Assembly: GCF_001718195.1 (NCBI RefSeq)
Contig: NZ_MCNV01000001.1
Coordinates: 310,001-374,000, forward strand
Length of the DNA stretch: 64,000 nucleotides
Direction: 5' to 3'
Origin: Paraburkholderia nodosa
GTDB lineage: Bacteria; Pseudomonadota; Gammaproteobacteria; Burkholderiales; Burkholderiaceae
Numbering within the stretch: the stretch's first letter is position 1; each line of letters opens with the position of its first letter. The position numbers and the translations under genes are program-made. This document shows positions 45,474-54,485 of the stretch, one piece after another. The notes below the pieces were generated by a model that was not told where the DNA came from, ran no database searches, and was given only the letters and a program-made list of their open reading frames with translations.

Positions 45474-46463
45474 ATGCTACATGACCTCGTCGCGCAATAC
45501 GGGCCTGCGCTGGTGTTCATCAATGTGCTCGCCGGATCGCTTGGGCTGCCCGTGCCCGCGATGCCCGCGCTCGTGTTGTTCGGCGCGATGGCGGCCATGC
45601 ATCCCGGTTCGATCGGCCAGCAGGTCGCACCGGTGCTCGGGCTCGCCATCTTCGCCATGCTGATTGGCGACAGCGTCTGGTTCATGGCCGGGCGCCTCTA
45701 CGGCGGCAACACGCTCAAGACGCTCTGCAAGCTCTCGCTCTCGCGCGACACCTGCGTGAAAAAAACCGAGCGCTTTTTCGGCCGCTGGGGCGTGCGCGTG
45801 CTCGCCGTCGCCAAGTTCGTGCCGGGGCTGTCGCTCGTGTCCGTGCCGATGGCCGGCGCGATGGGCGTGCCCTACCGCCAGTTCGTCGGCTTCGACGGCA
45901 TCGGCGCGGCGCTGTGGTCCGGCACCGGCCTGCTCGTCGGCGTAATGTTCGCGCCGCAGATCGACATGCTGATGAGCGGCGCAAGCCGCCTTGGCCGCTT
46001 CGCCCTCGTCGTGGTGGCCGTGCTGCTGGTGCTTTACGCGACCTACCGTTGGCAGCGCCGCCGCCAGCTCATCAAAAAGCTCGCGAACGCGCGCATCACG
46101 GTGGAAGACCTTTACCGCGCGATGGGCGCCAAGCCGCCGCCGGTCGTGTTCGACATTCGTTCAGAAGAAAAGCGCAAGCTCGATCCGTACATCATTCCGG
46201 GCGCGTTGTTCGCCGACGAGCGCAAGCTCGACGAGATCGTCGGCAAGTACCCGAACGACCAGAAACTCGTGATCTACTGCTCGTGCCCCAATGAAATTTC
46301 CGCGGCCTGGATGGCGAAGAAGCTAGCCGAGGCCGGCTTTACCGATGTGGTGCCGCTGCTGGGCGGTCTCGACGCGTGGCGCGACGCCGGCCGCACGCTC
46401 GAGTCCCTCCAGATGCACGCCCACACCGAAGTCCCGGTCAACATCACGCCTAAAGCTGTCTGA
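45474..46463 (+). CDS. DedA/VTT membrane protein fused to a rhodanese domain
   Basis: 329 aa. Residues 1-195 form a DedA (SNARE-associated/VTT) membrane domain, with FxGRWGxRVLxxxKFVPG (about 101-118) and the amphipathic re-entrant segments typical of that family. A rhodanese domain follows (about 205-315) with active-site loop C269-S-C-P-N-E. DedA proteins include lipid-carrier translocases; the fusion is a known architecture in proteobacteria. Followed 46 bp later by the thioredoxin-reductase-like gene, so a shared thiol/sulfane-sulfur theme is plausible. Confidence 0.88.
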   Translation: MLHDLVAQYGPALVFINVLAGSLGLPVPAMPALVLFGAMAAMHPGSIGQQVAPVLGLAIFAMLIGDSVWFMAGRLYGGNTLKTLCKLSLSRDTCVKKTERFFGRWGVRVLAVAKFVPGLSLVSVPMAGAMGVPYRQFVGFDGIGAALWSGTGLLVGVMFAPQIDMLMSGASRLGRFALVVVAVLLVLYATYRWQRRRQLIKKLANARITVEDLYRAMGAKPPPVVFDIRSEEKRKLDPYIIPGALFADERKLDEIVGKYPNDQKLVIYCSCPNEISAAWMAKKLAEAGFTDVVPLLGGLDAWRDAGRTLESLQMHAHTEVPVNITPKAV

Positions 46464-46509
46464 TCCGGGCGGCCCGCTCCCGAGCCGCCCGCACGAGGAG
46501 AACCGCCAG

Positions 46510-48258
46510 ATGGGCACGATCACCGAAGCTGAGGTTCCCGAATCCGAGGAACTTCCTTCCGCGAGCCGCCACTCCGACACGCAGCCGCAACCCGCCGAAG
46601 CGCCGTTCTCGACGCTCTCCACGCGGCGCCATCAGATGTTCCCCCAGCTCACCGACGACGAAATCGCGCGCCTCGCGCGCTTCGGCGAAGAGCGCCACTG
46701 GTCGGCAGGGGAGCTGCTCTTTCGTACGGGCGAAACCGGCCCCGGCATGTTCGTGCTGCTCTCCGGTTCGGTCAAAGTTTTCCAGCGCGACGGGCTGGGC
46801 CGCGAGCGCCTCATCGTCGAGCATGGGCGCGGGCATTTCCTCGCCGAAGTGGGCCAGCTCTCGGGCGGCCCGGCGCTCGTGGACGGCATGGCGCTCGAAC
46901 CCGTCGATGCGATCCTGATTCCGCCCGAGCGGCTGCGCGCGGCCATCGTCGCCGAAGCCGAACTCGGGGAGCGCATCGTGCGCGCGCTGATCCTGCGCCG
47001 CGTCTCGCTGATCGAAAAGGGCGCGGGCGGCCCGATTCTCGTCGGCAAGCACGACGATCCCACGCTCGTTTCGCTGCAAGGCTTCCTTTCGCGCAACGGC
47101 CATCCGTATTCCGTGCTCGACGAGCGCGACGAAGGCATGCTTTGCGGCGTGATCGAGCGTTTCGCCGCGCGCTGTGAGGACCTGCCGCTCGTGATCTGCC
47201 CCGACGGGTCGGTGCTGCGCCGTCCCAGCGCGCCCGAACTGGCCACGTGCCTCGGCATCCTGCCCGAGCTCGACGGCGAGCGCGTCTACGACGTCGCCGT
47301 GGTGGGCGCGGGCCCGGCCGGTCTCGCCACGGCGGTCTACGCCGCTTCGGAAGGCCTTTCGGTGATCGTGCTCGACTCGCGCGCGCCCGGCGGCCAGGCG
47401 GGCGCCAGCTCGCGTATCGAAAACTATCTGGGCTTTCCCACCGGTATCTCCGGCCAGGCGCTCGCCGGCCGCGCGTTCGTGCAGGCGCAGAAGTTCGGCG
47501 CACACGTGGCCATTCCGGTCTCGGTGCGCAAGCTGATCTGCGATGAAGAACCGCGGCGGCTCGAAACCTGCAGCGGCGATGTGCGCGCGCATACAGTCGT
47601 GATCGCGAGCGGCGCCGTGTACCGCAAGCCCGCGATCGAGGGCATCGATCGCTATACGGGGCGCGGCATTTACTACTGGGCCTCGCCGGTCGAGGCGAAG
47701 CTTTGCAAGCACGAGAACATCGTGCTCGTGGGCGGCGGCAATTCCGCTGGCCAGGCGATCGTCTACCTCTCCACGCACGCGCGCCAGATCGACGTGCTGA
47801 TCCGCAAGGCCGGTTTCGAATCGACGATGTCGCGCTATCTGATCGACCGTATCGCTTCGCTCTCGAACGTGCACGTGCATGGGCACAGCGAGATCGGCGG
47901 CCTGGACGAAGACACGAGCGGCCTCGCCTCGGTGCGCCTGAAGATGCCGTGCCCGGAGGGCGTCGACCATTTCGATTCGCGCCATCTGTTCCTCTTCACG
48001 GGCGCGGACCCGAACACCGGCTGGCTGCGAGCATGCGGCGTGAAGCTCGACCCGCACGGCTTCGTGCTGACCGGCGACAACGAGTCGTGCAGCCTCGCGA
48101 CCTCGGTGGAAGGCGTCTACGCGATCGGCGACGCGCGAGCGGGCTCGACCAAGCGCGTGGCCGCGGCGGTGGGCGAAGGCGCGGCCGTGGTCGCGCAGAT
48201 CCATCAACGGCTCGCTGCGCTGCGGCCGGTGACGGTGGTCGCAGGCGTTCATGCGTGA
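46510..48258 (+). CDS. cNMP-binding domain fused to thioredoxin-reductase-like flavoprotein
   Basis: 582 aa. Cyclic-nucleotide-binding (Crp-type) domain about 45-165, a thioredoxin/glutaredoxin-like segment about 172-255, then a TrxR-like FAD/NAD(P)H domain (GAGPAG 266-271, LVGGGNSAGQ near 406, YAIGDARAG near the end). The redox CxxC expected after the NADPH-domain entry is absent: that place reads WASPVEAKLC (390-399). It cannot reduce thioredoxin by the standard route. Function may be nucleotide-gated flavin chemistry. Confidence 0.85.
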   Translation: MGTITEAEVPESEELPSASRHSDTQPQPAEAPFSTLSTRRHQMFPQLTDDEIARLARFGEERHWSAGELLFRTGETGPGMFVLLSGSVKVFQRDGLGRERLIVEHGRGHFLAEVGQLSGGPALVDGMALEPVDAILIPPERLRAAIVAEAELGERIVRALILRRVSLIEKGAGGPILVGKHDDPTLVSLQGFLSRNGHPYSVLDERDEGMLCGVIERFAARCEDLPLVICPDGSVLRRPSAPELATCLGILPELDGERVYDVAVVGAGPAGLATAVYAASEGLSVIVLDSRAPGGQAGASSRIENYLGFPTGISGQALAGRAFVQAQKFGAHVAIPVSVRKLICDEEPRRLETCSGDVRAHTVVIASGAVYRKPAIEGIDRYTGRGIYYWASPVEAKLCKHENIVLVGGGNSAGQAIVYLSTHARQIDVLIRKAGFESTMSRYLIDRIASLSNVHVHGHSEIGGLDEDTSGLASVRLKMPCPEGVDHFDSRHLFLFTGADPNTGWLRACGVKLDPHGFVLTGDNESCSLATSVEGVYAIGDARAGSTKRVAAAVGEGAAVVAQIHQRLAALRPVTVVAGVHA

Positions 48259-49519
48259 GCGCGCTGTGGAGGTTGCAGAAGCGCCAACGGTTGCCGAAGC
48301 CGGTTCCTCGCTAGTTCTGCCGCTCGCGGCGGCTCGCACGCTGCACCTCGCGGCGCAAGGGCTGCTCACGCCGCCGCGCCGCAAGGCTACGCAAGAAGAC
48401 GTGCTCGATGCGATCCGCCGCATGGCGCAGCTGCAGATCGACACGATCCACGTGGTCGCGCGCAGTCCCTATTTCGTGCTGTTCAGCCGCATTGGCGCGT
48501 TCGAGCCGGCCTGGCTCGACGCGCATCTCGCGCAGGGGCGCCTGTTCGAATACTGGGCGCACGAGGCCTGCTTCCTGCCGATCGAGGACTACGGGCTGCT
48601 GCGCCATCGCATGCTCGACCCTGCCGGCATGGGCTGGAAATACGCAGCCGAGTGGCATGACCAATACCGTGACGAGATCGACGCCCTGCTCGAGCGCATC
48701 CGCGCCGAGGGCGCCGTGCGTTCCGCCGACTTCGCGCGCGCCGAGGGCGACAAAGGCAGCGGCTGGTGGGACTGGAAGCCGGAGAAGCGGCATCTGGAAG
48801 TACTGTTCGCAACCGGCGCGCTGATGGTGGCGCAGCGGCACAACTTCCAGCGTGTGTACGACGTGGCCGAGCGCGTACTGCCGCACTGGAACGATGCGCG
48901 CGACCTGCCGCCACGCGCCGAAGCGGAGCGCGAGCTGCTCCTGCGCTCCTGCCGCGCGCTCGGCGTGATCCGCGCGGACTGGGCCGCCGACTACTTCCGC
49001 CTGCCGCGCCGCCCGTATGCCGATGCCCTCCACGCACTCGCCGACGCGGGCGAGCTGCTGCCCGTGCGGGTAGAAGGCTGGAAACACGATGCGTTCGTGC
49101 ATCGCGAGCACGCGGCCCTCATCGGCGAAGCGGCGAGCGGCAAGCTCGCCTCCACGGTCACGACCCTGCTCTCGCCCTTCGATCCGGTGGTGTGGGATCG
49201 CAAGCGAGCGCTCGCGCTATTCGATTTCGATTACGCCATGGAATGCTATGTGCCGGCCGCGAAGCGCAAATACGGTTACTTCGCACTACCGATCTTGAAT
49301 CGCGGACGGCTGATCGGGCGCATCGACGCAAAGGCGCATCGGGCGCAGCAGGTGTTCGAGGTGAAATCGCTGCATCTGGAGCCCGGCGTACGCGCGAGCG
49401 GCCGTCTGGTGGCCGACTTGCGCCGGGCGCTGCAGCGTTGCGCGGACTGGCACGGCACGCCGGAGCTACGCATCGGCGCAGCACCGGACGGCCTCGCAGC
49501 CGCCCTGCTGGCTGCGTGA
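48251..49519 (+). CDS. YcaQ/AlkX-family DNA glycosylase (winged-helix)
   Basis: 422 aa. HTH_42 family (DUF1006) with the catalytic Q-x-Q motif at Q60-L-Q62 (AQLQIDTIHVVARSPYFVLFSR). E. coli YcaQ removes alkylated bases and unhooks interstrand crosslinks. The ATG at 48251 overlaps the stop of the upstream gene by 8 bp, indicating coupling. Later in-frame starts exist, since the first 20 residues look non-conserved. Confidence 0.85.
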   Translation: MRERAVEVAEAPTVAEAGSSLVLPLAAARTLHLAAQGLLTPPRRKATQEDVLDAIRRMAQLQIDTIHVVARSPYFVLFSRIGAFEPAWLDAHLAQGRLFEYWAHEACFLPIEDYGLLRHRMLDPAGMGWKYAAEWHDQYRDEIDALLERIRAEGAVRSADFARAEGDKGSGWWDWKPEKRHLEVLFATGALMVAQRHNFQRVYDVAERVLPHWNDARDLPPRAEAERELLLRSCRALGVIRADWAADYFRLPRRPYADALHALADAGELLPVRVEGWKHDAFVHREHAALIGEAASGKLASTVTTLLSPFDPVVWDRKRALALFDFDYAMECYVPAAKRKYGYFALPILNRGRLIGRIDAKAHRAQQVFEVKSLHLEPGVRASGRLVADLRRALQRCADWHGTPELRIGAAPDGLAAALLAA

Positions 49520-49566
49520 GCGTGCGACTGCTGACCCGGCAGAGCCGCCGCACGCGTTGAGAACGA

Positions 49567-49842
49567 TTAGTGCTCCAGCTTGGCGCGCAGTTCGCGCGCG
49601 GCTTCGAGCAAGCCTTCGTAGCCCGAACGCGCGTGTTGCGGCAGGTCGGGGTCGCCCACCAGCGCGCCCAGCGTTTCGACGAGGCTGAAGACGAGGCCCT
49701 TGGCCGCGCCCGCCGCGATCTTGCCGGACTTCACGCCTTCGTCGACGTGGCTGAAGGCGGCGTTCAGGCTCTCCAGATCCGGTTGCGATGAACCGGCGCC
49801 AGGCTTTTGAGCGTCCTGCTTTTGCTTGTCGTCGCTCGTCAT
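49567..49842 (-). CDS. Hypothetical small protein
   Basis: 91 aa from ATG 49842, with GGGAGA upstream. Hydrophilic, Gln/Lys-rich N-terminus, then a helical section (AAGAAKGLVFSLVETLGALVG) and a C-terminal amphipathic helix (EGLLEAARELRAKLEH). No family recognised. Upstream in-frame starts to 49983 are less likely. Convergent with the YcaQ-type gene. Confidence 0.65.
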   Translation of the reverse strand: MTSDDKQKQDAQKPGAGSSQPDLESLNAAFSHVDEGVKSGKIAAGAAKGLVFSLVETLGALVGDPDLPQHARSGYEGLLEAARELRAKLEH

Positions 49843-50472
49843 GATGAACTCGATCTCCCTTGGTGAGCAGTAGTCAAAAGAATCACGCACTTTTTTAATG
49901 TTATATACCCATCGGGTGCGGGCGTCCATTCGAGGCCCGGCAGCGCGAGGAGCAACGCAAAGCGCACTCCCGAATCTTCTCACCTTTGCCGCCCACGCGC
50001 AGAAGCCGCGAGCGCGACGGCTTGTCGCTTCGTCACGCCCGGCGACTAAAAAACGCCTTGAAATCAGGGCTAATGTGGATTTCGCACGATGGATCGGCAG
50101 GTGCCTCGCCTCGCTTCACACGAGCGCCGATGGCGCGTTACGACCTCTCCCGCAAACGCTCACCATTGCGCTTCGAAACGTGGATTCTCGCCGCTTCGAG
50201 TGCGTCTGCCGATCGGTTCTCGCTCACCGCACCCCACGCCGGATTTGCATTTCACCCTTGTTTTCAAGGTACTTCTGCTCATGGCGGCACGTCCCGCGCG
50301 CTCGCGCCACTCCGTTCAAGGTGCGTGACCGGTTGGCAACCTGCTCACTCCCGAAAAGCCTCACCTCTCGCGCGACTGTCCATTTGGGGCGTCCATTGCG
50401 AAGCCTGAACGTTGCCGCGCGATGCGGTATCGTATGTGGATGTCTGCAGATGCCAATACGAGGAATCACACG
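49843..50472. other. Intergenic region with dispersed 20-bp repeat
   Basis: About 630 bp without a convincing gene. Two of three copies of a CTCCCGAA-x4-YTCACCT motif are here (49967-49990 and 50348-50370; the third is at 50830-50853). An AT-rich stretch near 49890-49910 may be the promoter of the small gene on the minus strand. Confidence 0.5.
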
Positions 50473-50784
50473 ATGAGCTACGCCACGAACGCGCCCGCCC
50501 GCAAGGAAATCGACTCGCTCAGCGGGGCCGCCGTCGTCGAATTCGGCACCGACTGGTGCGGCTATTGTCAGGGTGCGCAACCGCTGATCGGCGCGGCGTT
50601 CGAGCGTAATCCGCAGGTGCGTCGCCTGAAAGTGGAAGACGGACCGGGCCGCGCGCTCGGCCGCTCGTTTCGCGTGAAGCTCTGGCCCACACTCATTTTC
50701 CTGCGCGACGGTGCGGAGGTCGCGCGCGTGGTGCGTCCACAAAACGCCGCCGAACTCGACGAGGCGTTCGCTTCGCTCGCGTAG
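50473..50784 (+). CDS. Thioredoxin-family protein
   Basis: 103 aa. Active site WCGYC (C29, C32) and cis-Pro in WPTLIF (about 76-81); the thioredoxin fold is otherwise complete. The dipeptide between the cysteines is Gly-Tyr rather than Gly-Pro, as in several thioredoxin-like disulfide reductases. No signal peptide, so cytoplasmic. ATG 50473; monocistronic. Confidence 0.9.
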   Translation: MSYATNAPARKEIDSLSGAAVVEFGTDWCGYCQGAQPLIGAAFERNPQVRRLKVEDGPGRALGRSFRVKLWPTLIFLRDGAEVARVVRPQNAAELDEAFASLA

Positions 50785-50883
50785 TCGCGCCACGCCCTCC
50801 TACGCGGTCCGAACGATCGGCGCAGACCGCTCCCGAAAAGCTTCACCTTTGCCCGCGGGCGCGCCCGAAAGCGCCCGCCGCGC

Positions 50884-51333
50884 TCACGCCTCCAGGCCGG
50901 CGAGCAGATCGTCGATCGCGCGATACACACGCTCGACCACCTCCGGCCCCACCTCCGCTTCCAGCGCCTTGTAGCGCGCCTCCAATTCGTTCGAAATCGC
51001 TTTCACGAGTTGATGGCTCTTCTTCGTGAGCGAGACGAGCACGCGCCGCTGGTCGTCGGCGAAACGCTCCTTCGTTACGAGGCCGAGCGTCTCCATACGT
51101 GCGAGCACGCCCGCCATGCTCGGGCTGGAGATCGTGCACAGGTCGGAAATCTGCCGCGGCTCGAGCGGTCCACTTTCATTGAGCGCGCGGATCACGCGCC
51201 ACTGCTGCTCAGTGAGGCCGTGCGACGTGATGAGCGGGCGAAAGCGTTCCATCATCTTTTCGCGCGCGCGCAGCAGCAGCATGGGCAGGTTGCGGTGCGC
51301 AACGCGAGTGGTCGGACGCGAAGTATCGGACAT
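50884..51333 (-). CDS. hpaR: Homoprotocatechuate operon repressor HpaR (MarR family)
   Basis: 149 aa. Winged HTH about 35-105 (LTEQQWRVIRALNESGPLEPRQISDLCTISSPSMAGVLARME). The segment LLLRAREKMMERFRPLI matches E. coli HpaR closely. HpaR represses hpa meta-pathway genes until homoprotocatechuate or a 4-hydroxyphenylacetate-type inducer binds. Divergent from hpaG1, as expected. Confidence 0.88.
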   Translation of the reverse strand: MSDTSRPTTRVAHRNLPMLLLRAREKMMERFRPLITSHGLTEQQWRVIRALNESGPLEPRQISDLCTISSPSMAGVLARMETLGLVTKERFADDQRRVLVSLTKKSHQLVKAISNELEARYKALEAEVGPEVVERVYRAIDDLLAGLEA

Positions 51334-51425
51334 GGCGGTTTCAGCTAAACGAAGAATTCGACGAACAGGCCCAGGAGAAACCCGAAAAGTTCTCATCGAC
51401 GATTGACGACGGATCATAGCAAGCG

Positions 51426-51447
51426 CACTATTACTCACATATTAGTG
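51426..51447. promoter_or_regulatory. Inverted repeat in the hpaR-hpaG gap, candidate HpaR operator
   Basis: CACTA (51426-51430) and TAGTG (51443-51447) flank an AT-rich centre with ATTACTCACATATTA. It overlaps the hpaG promoter region, 6 bp before the hpaG1 GTG. Binding is inferred. Confidence 0.4.
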
Positions 51448-51452
51448 TTTCC

Positions 51453-52241
51453 GTGAAGCCAATCCAAGCCATGTTTTCCGTTGCCGATCATCTGCTGCAC
51501 GTCGAAGGCGAGGCCTTGCCGCGCGACGTCAGCGCCGCTGCCGTGCGCGGGCTGCTCGCCACAGGTGTGCGTTGCCGGGCGCCGGTGAGCGGCGCTGTCT
51601 ACGGCACGCTGCTCAACGACCGCCACGCGCTCGAAGCGCTGGGCGACGCCGTGAACGCGCCCCCTTACAAGGCGCCGCCGCGCGCGCCCATTCTCTACCT
51701 GAAGCCGCGCAACACGCTCGCAGGCCACCGCGCGCGCGTGGCCGTGCCCGGCGGCGAGGGCGTCCAGGTGGGCGCATCGCTCGGCGTCGTGATCGGGCGC
51801 ACCGCCGCGCGCGTCGCCGCACCTGAAGCGTTCGATTACATCGCGGGGTATACGCTCGTGGCCGATCTGAGCGTGCCGCATGCGAGCGTCTATCGCCCCT
51901 CGGTGCGGTTTCGCGCACGCGACAACTTCTGCGTAATCGGCCCCGCCGTGGTCGCGCGCCGGCATGTGGCCGATCCGGATGAACTTGCCGTTGCGGTCAA
52001 CGTCGAAGGCGGCGCGGCCTTCCATGCAACGACGGCCACGAGCGTTCGTGGCGTAGCCCAATTGCTCGCTGACATCACCGACTTCATGACGCTCGCCCCC
52101 GGCGACGTCATCACGCTCGGCGTGCCGCACGGCGCACCCGTGGTTCAGGCCGGTGCGCGTGCAGCGATCTCCATTGGAGACTGGGCGCCACTCGAAATCG
52201 AATTCGTCGCGGCAGACGTGGCGCTGGGAGCACAAGCATGA
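51453..52241 (+). CDS. hpaG1: HpaG N-terminal-type subunit (FAH family) of homoprotocatechuate pathway
   Basis: 262 aa if started at GTG 51453; ATG 51471 is an alternative and neither has a clear Shine-Dalgarno. FAH fold. The metal-ligand E-x-E of the family reads GAS here (VQVGASLGVVIG), as in the N-terminal half of E. coli HpaG. HpaG isomerises and decarboxylates 5-oxopent-3-ene-1,2,5-tricarboxylate to 2-oxohept-3-ene-1,7-dioate. Here the two halves are separate genes overlapping by 4 bp. Confidence 0.85.
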   Translation: MKPIQAMFSVADHLLHVEGEALPRDVSAAAVRGLLATGVRCRAPVSGAVYGTLLNDRHALEALGDAVNAPPYKAPPRAPILYLKPRNTLAGHRARVAVPGGEGVQVGASLGVVIGRTAARVAAPEAFDYIAGYTLVADLSVPHASVYRPSVRFRARDNFCVIGPAVVARRHVADPDELAVAVNVEGGAAFHATTATSVRGVAQLLADITDFMTLAPGDVITLGVPHGAPVVQAGARAAISIGDWAPLEIEFVAADVALGAQA

Positions 52242-52993
52242 TGCGCGCACGCGTTGCCTATGCAGGCGCCATCCACGAAGCCACGCCCGAAGGAGACCGC
52301 GTGCGGCTCGCCGACGGCCGCGTGCGCGAGGAACATGAAGTCGTCTGGCTCGCGCCGTTCGAGCCCGGCACGATCTTCGCACTCGGGCTCAATTACGCCG
52401 AGCACGCCAAAGAACTGCAGTTCTCGAAGCAGGAAGAGCCGCTCGTGTTCCTCAAGGGGCCGGGCAGCGTGATCGGCCATCGCGGCACCACGCGCCGCCC
52501 CGCCGACGTCACGTTCATGCACTACGAGTGCGAGCTCGCCGTCGTGATCGGCCGCACCGCGCAGCACGTGAAACGCGAGGACGCCATGCAGTACGTGGCC
52601 GGCTACACGATCGCGAACGACTACGCGATCCGCGACTATCTGGAGAACTACTACCGCCCGAACCTGCGCGTGAAAAACCGTGACGGCGGCACCGTGCTCG
52701 GCCCCTGGTTCGTCGATGCCGCCGATGTCGCCGACGTCAACGCGCTCGGCCTGCGCACTTACGTGAACGGCGAACTCAAGCAGAACGGCAACACGCGCGA
52801 TTTCGTCACCGGCATCGCGGAACTCATCGAGTATTTGAGCGGCTTCATGACGCTCGCCCCCGGCGACGTCGTTCTGACCGGCACGCCCGAAGGCGTCGTC
52901 AACGTGAATGCAGGCGACGAAGTCGTCTGCGAGATCGACGGTCTGGGCCGTCTCGTCAACACCGTCGCGAGCGACGTCGACTACGGGCGCTGA
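52238..52993 (+). CDS. hpaG2: HpaG C-terminal-type subunit (FAH family decarboxylase/isomerase)
   Basis: 251 aa. FAH family with the intact acidic ligands ExE (HYECELAVVIG, about 90-100) and the Asp of IANDYAIRDY (about 129). Corresponds to the catalytic C-terminal half of E. coli HpaG. The substrate-lid Arg and Tyr region DYLENYYRPN is typical of HpaG. Overlaps hpaG1 (ATGATG). Confidence 0.9.
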   Translation: MMRARVAYAGAIHEATPEGDRVRLADGRVREEHEVVWLAPFEPGTIFALGLNYAEHAKELQFSKQEEPLVFLKGPGSVIGHRGTTRRPADVTFMHYECELAVVIGRTAQHVKREDAMQYVAGYTIANDYAIRDYLENYYRPNLRVKNRDGGTVLGPWFVDAADVADVNALGLRTYVNGELKQNGNTRDFVTGIAELIEYLSGFMTLAPGDVVLTGTPEGVVNVNAGDEVVCEIDGLGRLVNTVASDVDYGR

Positions 52994-53027
52994 TCCGCCA
53001 ACGAATCGAACACGGACTACGTTAGAC

Positions 53028-54485
53028 ATGCGAATCGACCATCTGATCAACGGCCGCGCACACAGCGGACGCGACTACTTCGAAACCGTGAATCCCGCGA
53101 ACCAGGACGTGCTCGCGGAAGTGGCGCGCGGCGGCGCAGAGGAAGTCGATCTCGCGGTGCGCGCCGCGAAAGACGCCTTTCCCGCCTGGGCGGCAACGCC
53201 CGCCGCGGAGCGCGCGAAGGCGATCCGCAAGCTCGGCGAGCTGATCGCGAAGAACGTGCCCGAAATCGCGCAGACCGAAACGAAGGACACCGGCCAGACC
53301 ATTTCGCAAACCGGCAAGCAACTCGTGCCGCGCGCCGCCGACAACTTCAGCTACTTCGCCGAAGTCTGCACCGCCGTGGACGGCCACACCTACCCCACGG
53401 CCACGCATCTGAACTACACGCTGTTTCATCCCGTGGGCGTGTGCGCGCTCATCTCGCCCTGGAACGTGCCGTTCATGACCGCCACGTGGAAGGTCGCGCC
53501 CTGCCTCGCGTTCGGCAATACCGCCGTGCTGAAGATGAGCGAGCTATCGCCGCTCACGGCCTCGATGCTCGGCCAGCTCGCGCTCGATGCCGGAATTCCG
53601 GCGGGCGTGCTCAATGTCGTGCACGGCTATGGCAAGGAAGCGGGCGAGCCGCTCGTCGCGCACCCCGACGTGCGCGCCGTTTCGTTCACGGGCTCGACGG
53701 CTACGGGCAACCGCATCGTGCAGGCCGCGGGCCTCAAGAAGTTCTCGATGGAGCTGGGCGGCAAATCCCCGTTCGTGATCTTCGACGACGCCGATTTCGA
53801 ACGCGCGCTCGACGCCGCCGTGTTCATGATCTTCTCGAACAACGGCGAGCGCTGCACGGCGGGCTCGCGCATTCTCGTGCAGCGTTCGATCTACGCGAAG
53901 TTCGCCGAGCGCTTCGTCGAGCGTGCGAAGCGCATCAGCGTAGGCGATCCGCTCGACGAGACAACCATCGTCGGCCCGATGATCAGCCAGGGCCATCTCG
54001 CGAAGGTCCGCAGCTATATCGAGCTCGGACCGAAGGAAGGCGCGACGCTCGCTTGCGGCGGCCTCGACGCGCCGGCGCTGCCCGACGCGGTGAAGAACGG
54101 AAACTTCGTTATGCCGACCGTGTTCGTCGATGTCGATAACCGCATGCGCATTGCGCAGGAAGAAATTTTCGGCCCGGTGGCGTGCCTGATTCCCTTCGAC
54201 GACGAGGCTCATGCGATCCGCCTTGCCAACGACATCGCCTATGGTCTGTCCAGCTATGTGTGGACCGAGAACACCGGCCGCGCGCTGCGCGTGGCCGCCG
54301 CCGTCGAAGCGGGCATGTGCTTCGTGAATAGCCAGAACGTACGCGACCTGCGCCAGCCGTTCGGCGGCACGAAGGCTTCTGGCGTCGGCCGCGAAGGCGG
54401 CACATGGAGCTACGAAGTGTTCCTCGAGCCGAAGAACGTGTGTGTTTCGCTCGGCTCGCATCACATTCCGCACTGGGGCGTGTAA
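53028..54485 (+). CDS. hpaE: 5-carboxymethyl-2-hydroxymuconate semialdehyde dehydrogenase
   Basis: 485 aa aldehyde dehydrogenase. Catalytic C276 (NNGERCTAGS), E242 (MELGGKSP) and N145 (SPWNVPF). Oxidises the ring-cleavage semialdehyde to 5-carboxymethyl-2-hydroxymuconate. Start is the ATG at 53028, 34 bp after hpaG2; its stop overlaps the hpaD start (TAATG). Confidence 0.94.
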   Translation: MRIDHLINGRAHSGRDYFETVNPANQDVLAEVARGGAEEVDLAVRAAKDAFPAWAATPAAERAKAIRKLGELIAKNVPEIAQTETKDTGQTISQTGKQLVPRAADNFSYFAEVCTAVDGHTYPTATHLNYTLFHPVGVCALISPWNVPFMTATWKVAPCLAFGNTAVLKMSELSPLTASMLGQLALDAGIPAGVLNVVHGYGKEAGEPLVAHPDVRAVSFTGSTATGNRIVQAAGLKKFSMELGGKSPFVIFDDADFERALDAAVFMIFSNNGERCTAGSRILVQRSIYAKFAERFVERAKRISVGDPLDETTIVGPMISQGHLAKVRSYIELGPKEGATLACGGLDAPALPDAVKNGNFVMPTVFVDVDNRMRIAQEEIFGPVACLIPFDDEAHAIRLANDIAYGLSSYVWTENTGRALRVAAAVEAGMCFVNSQNVRDLRQPFGGTKASGVGREGGTWSYEVFLEPKNVCVSLGSHHIPHWGV

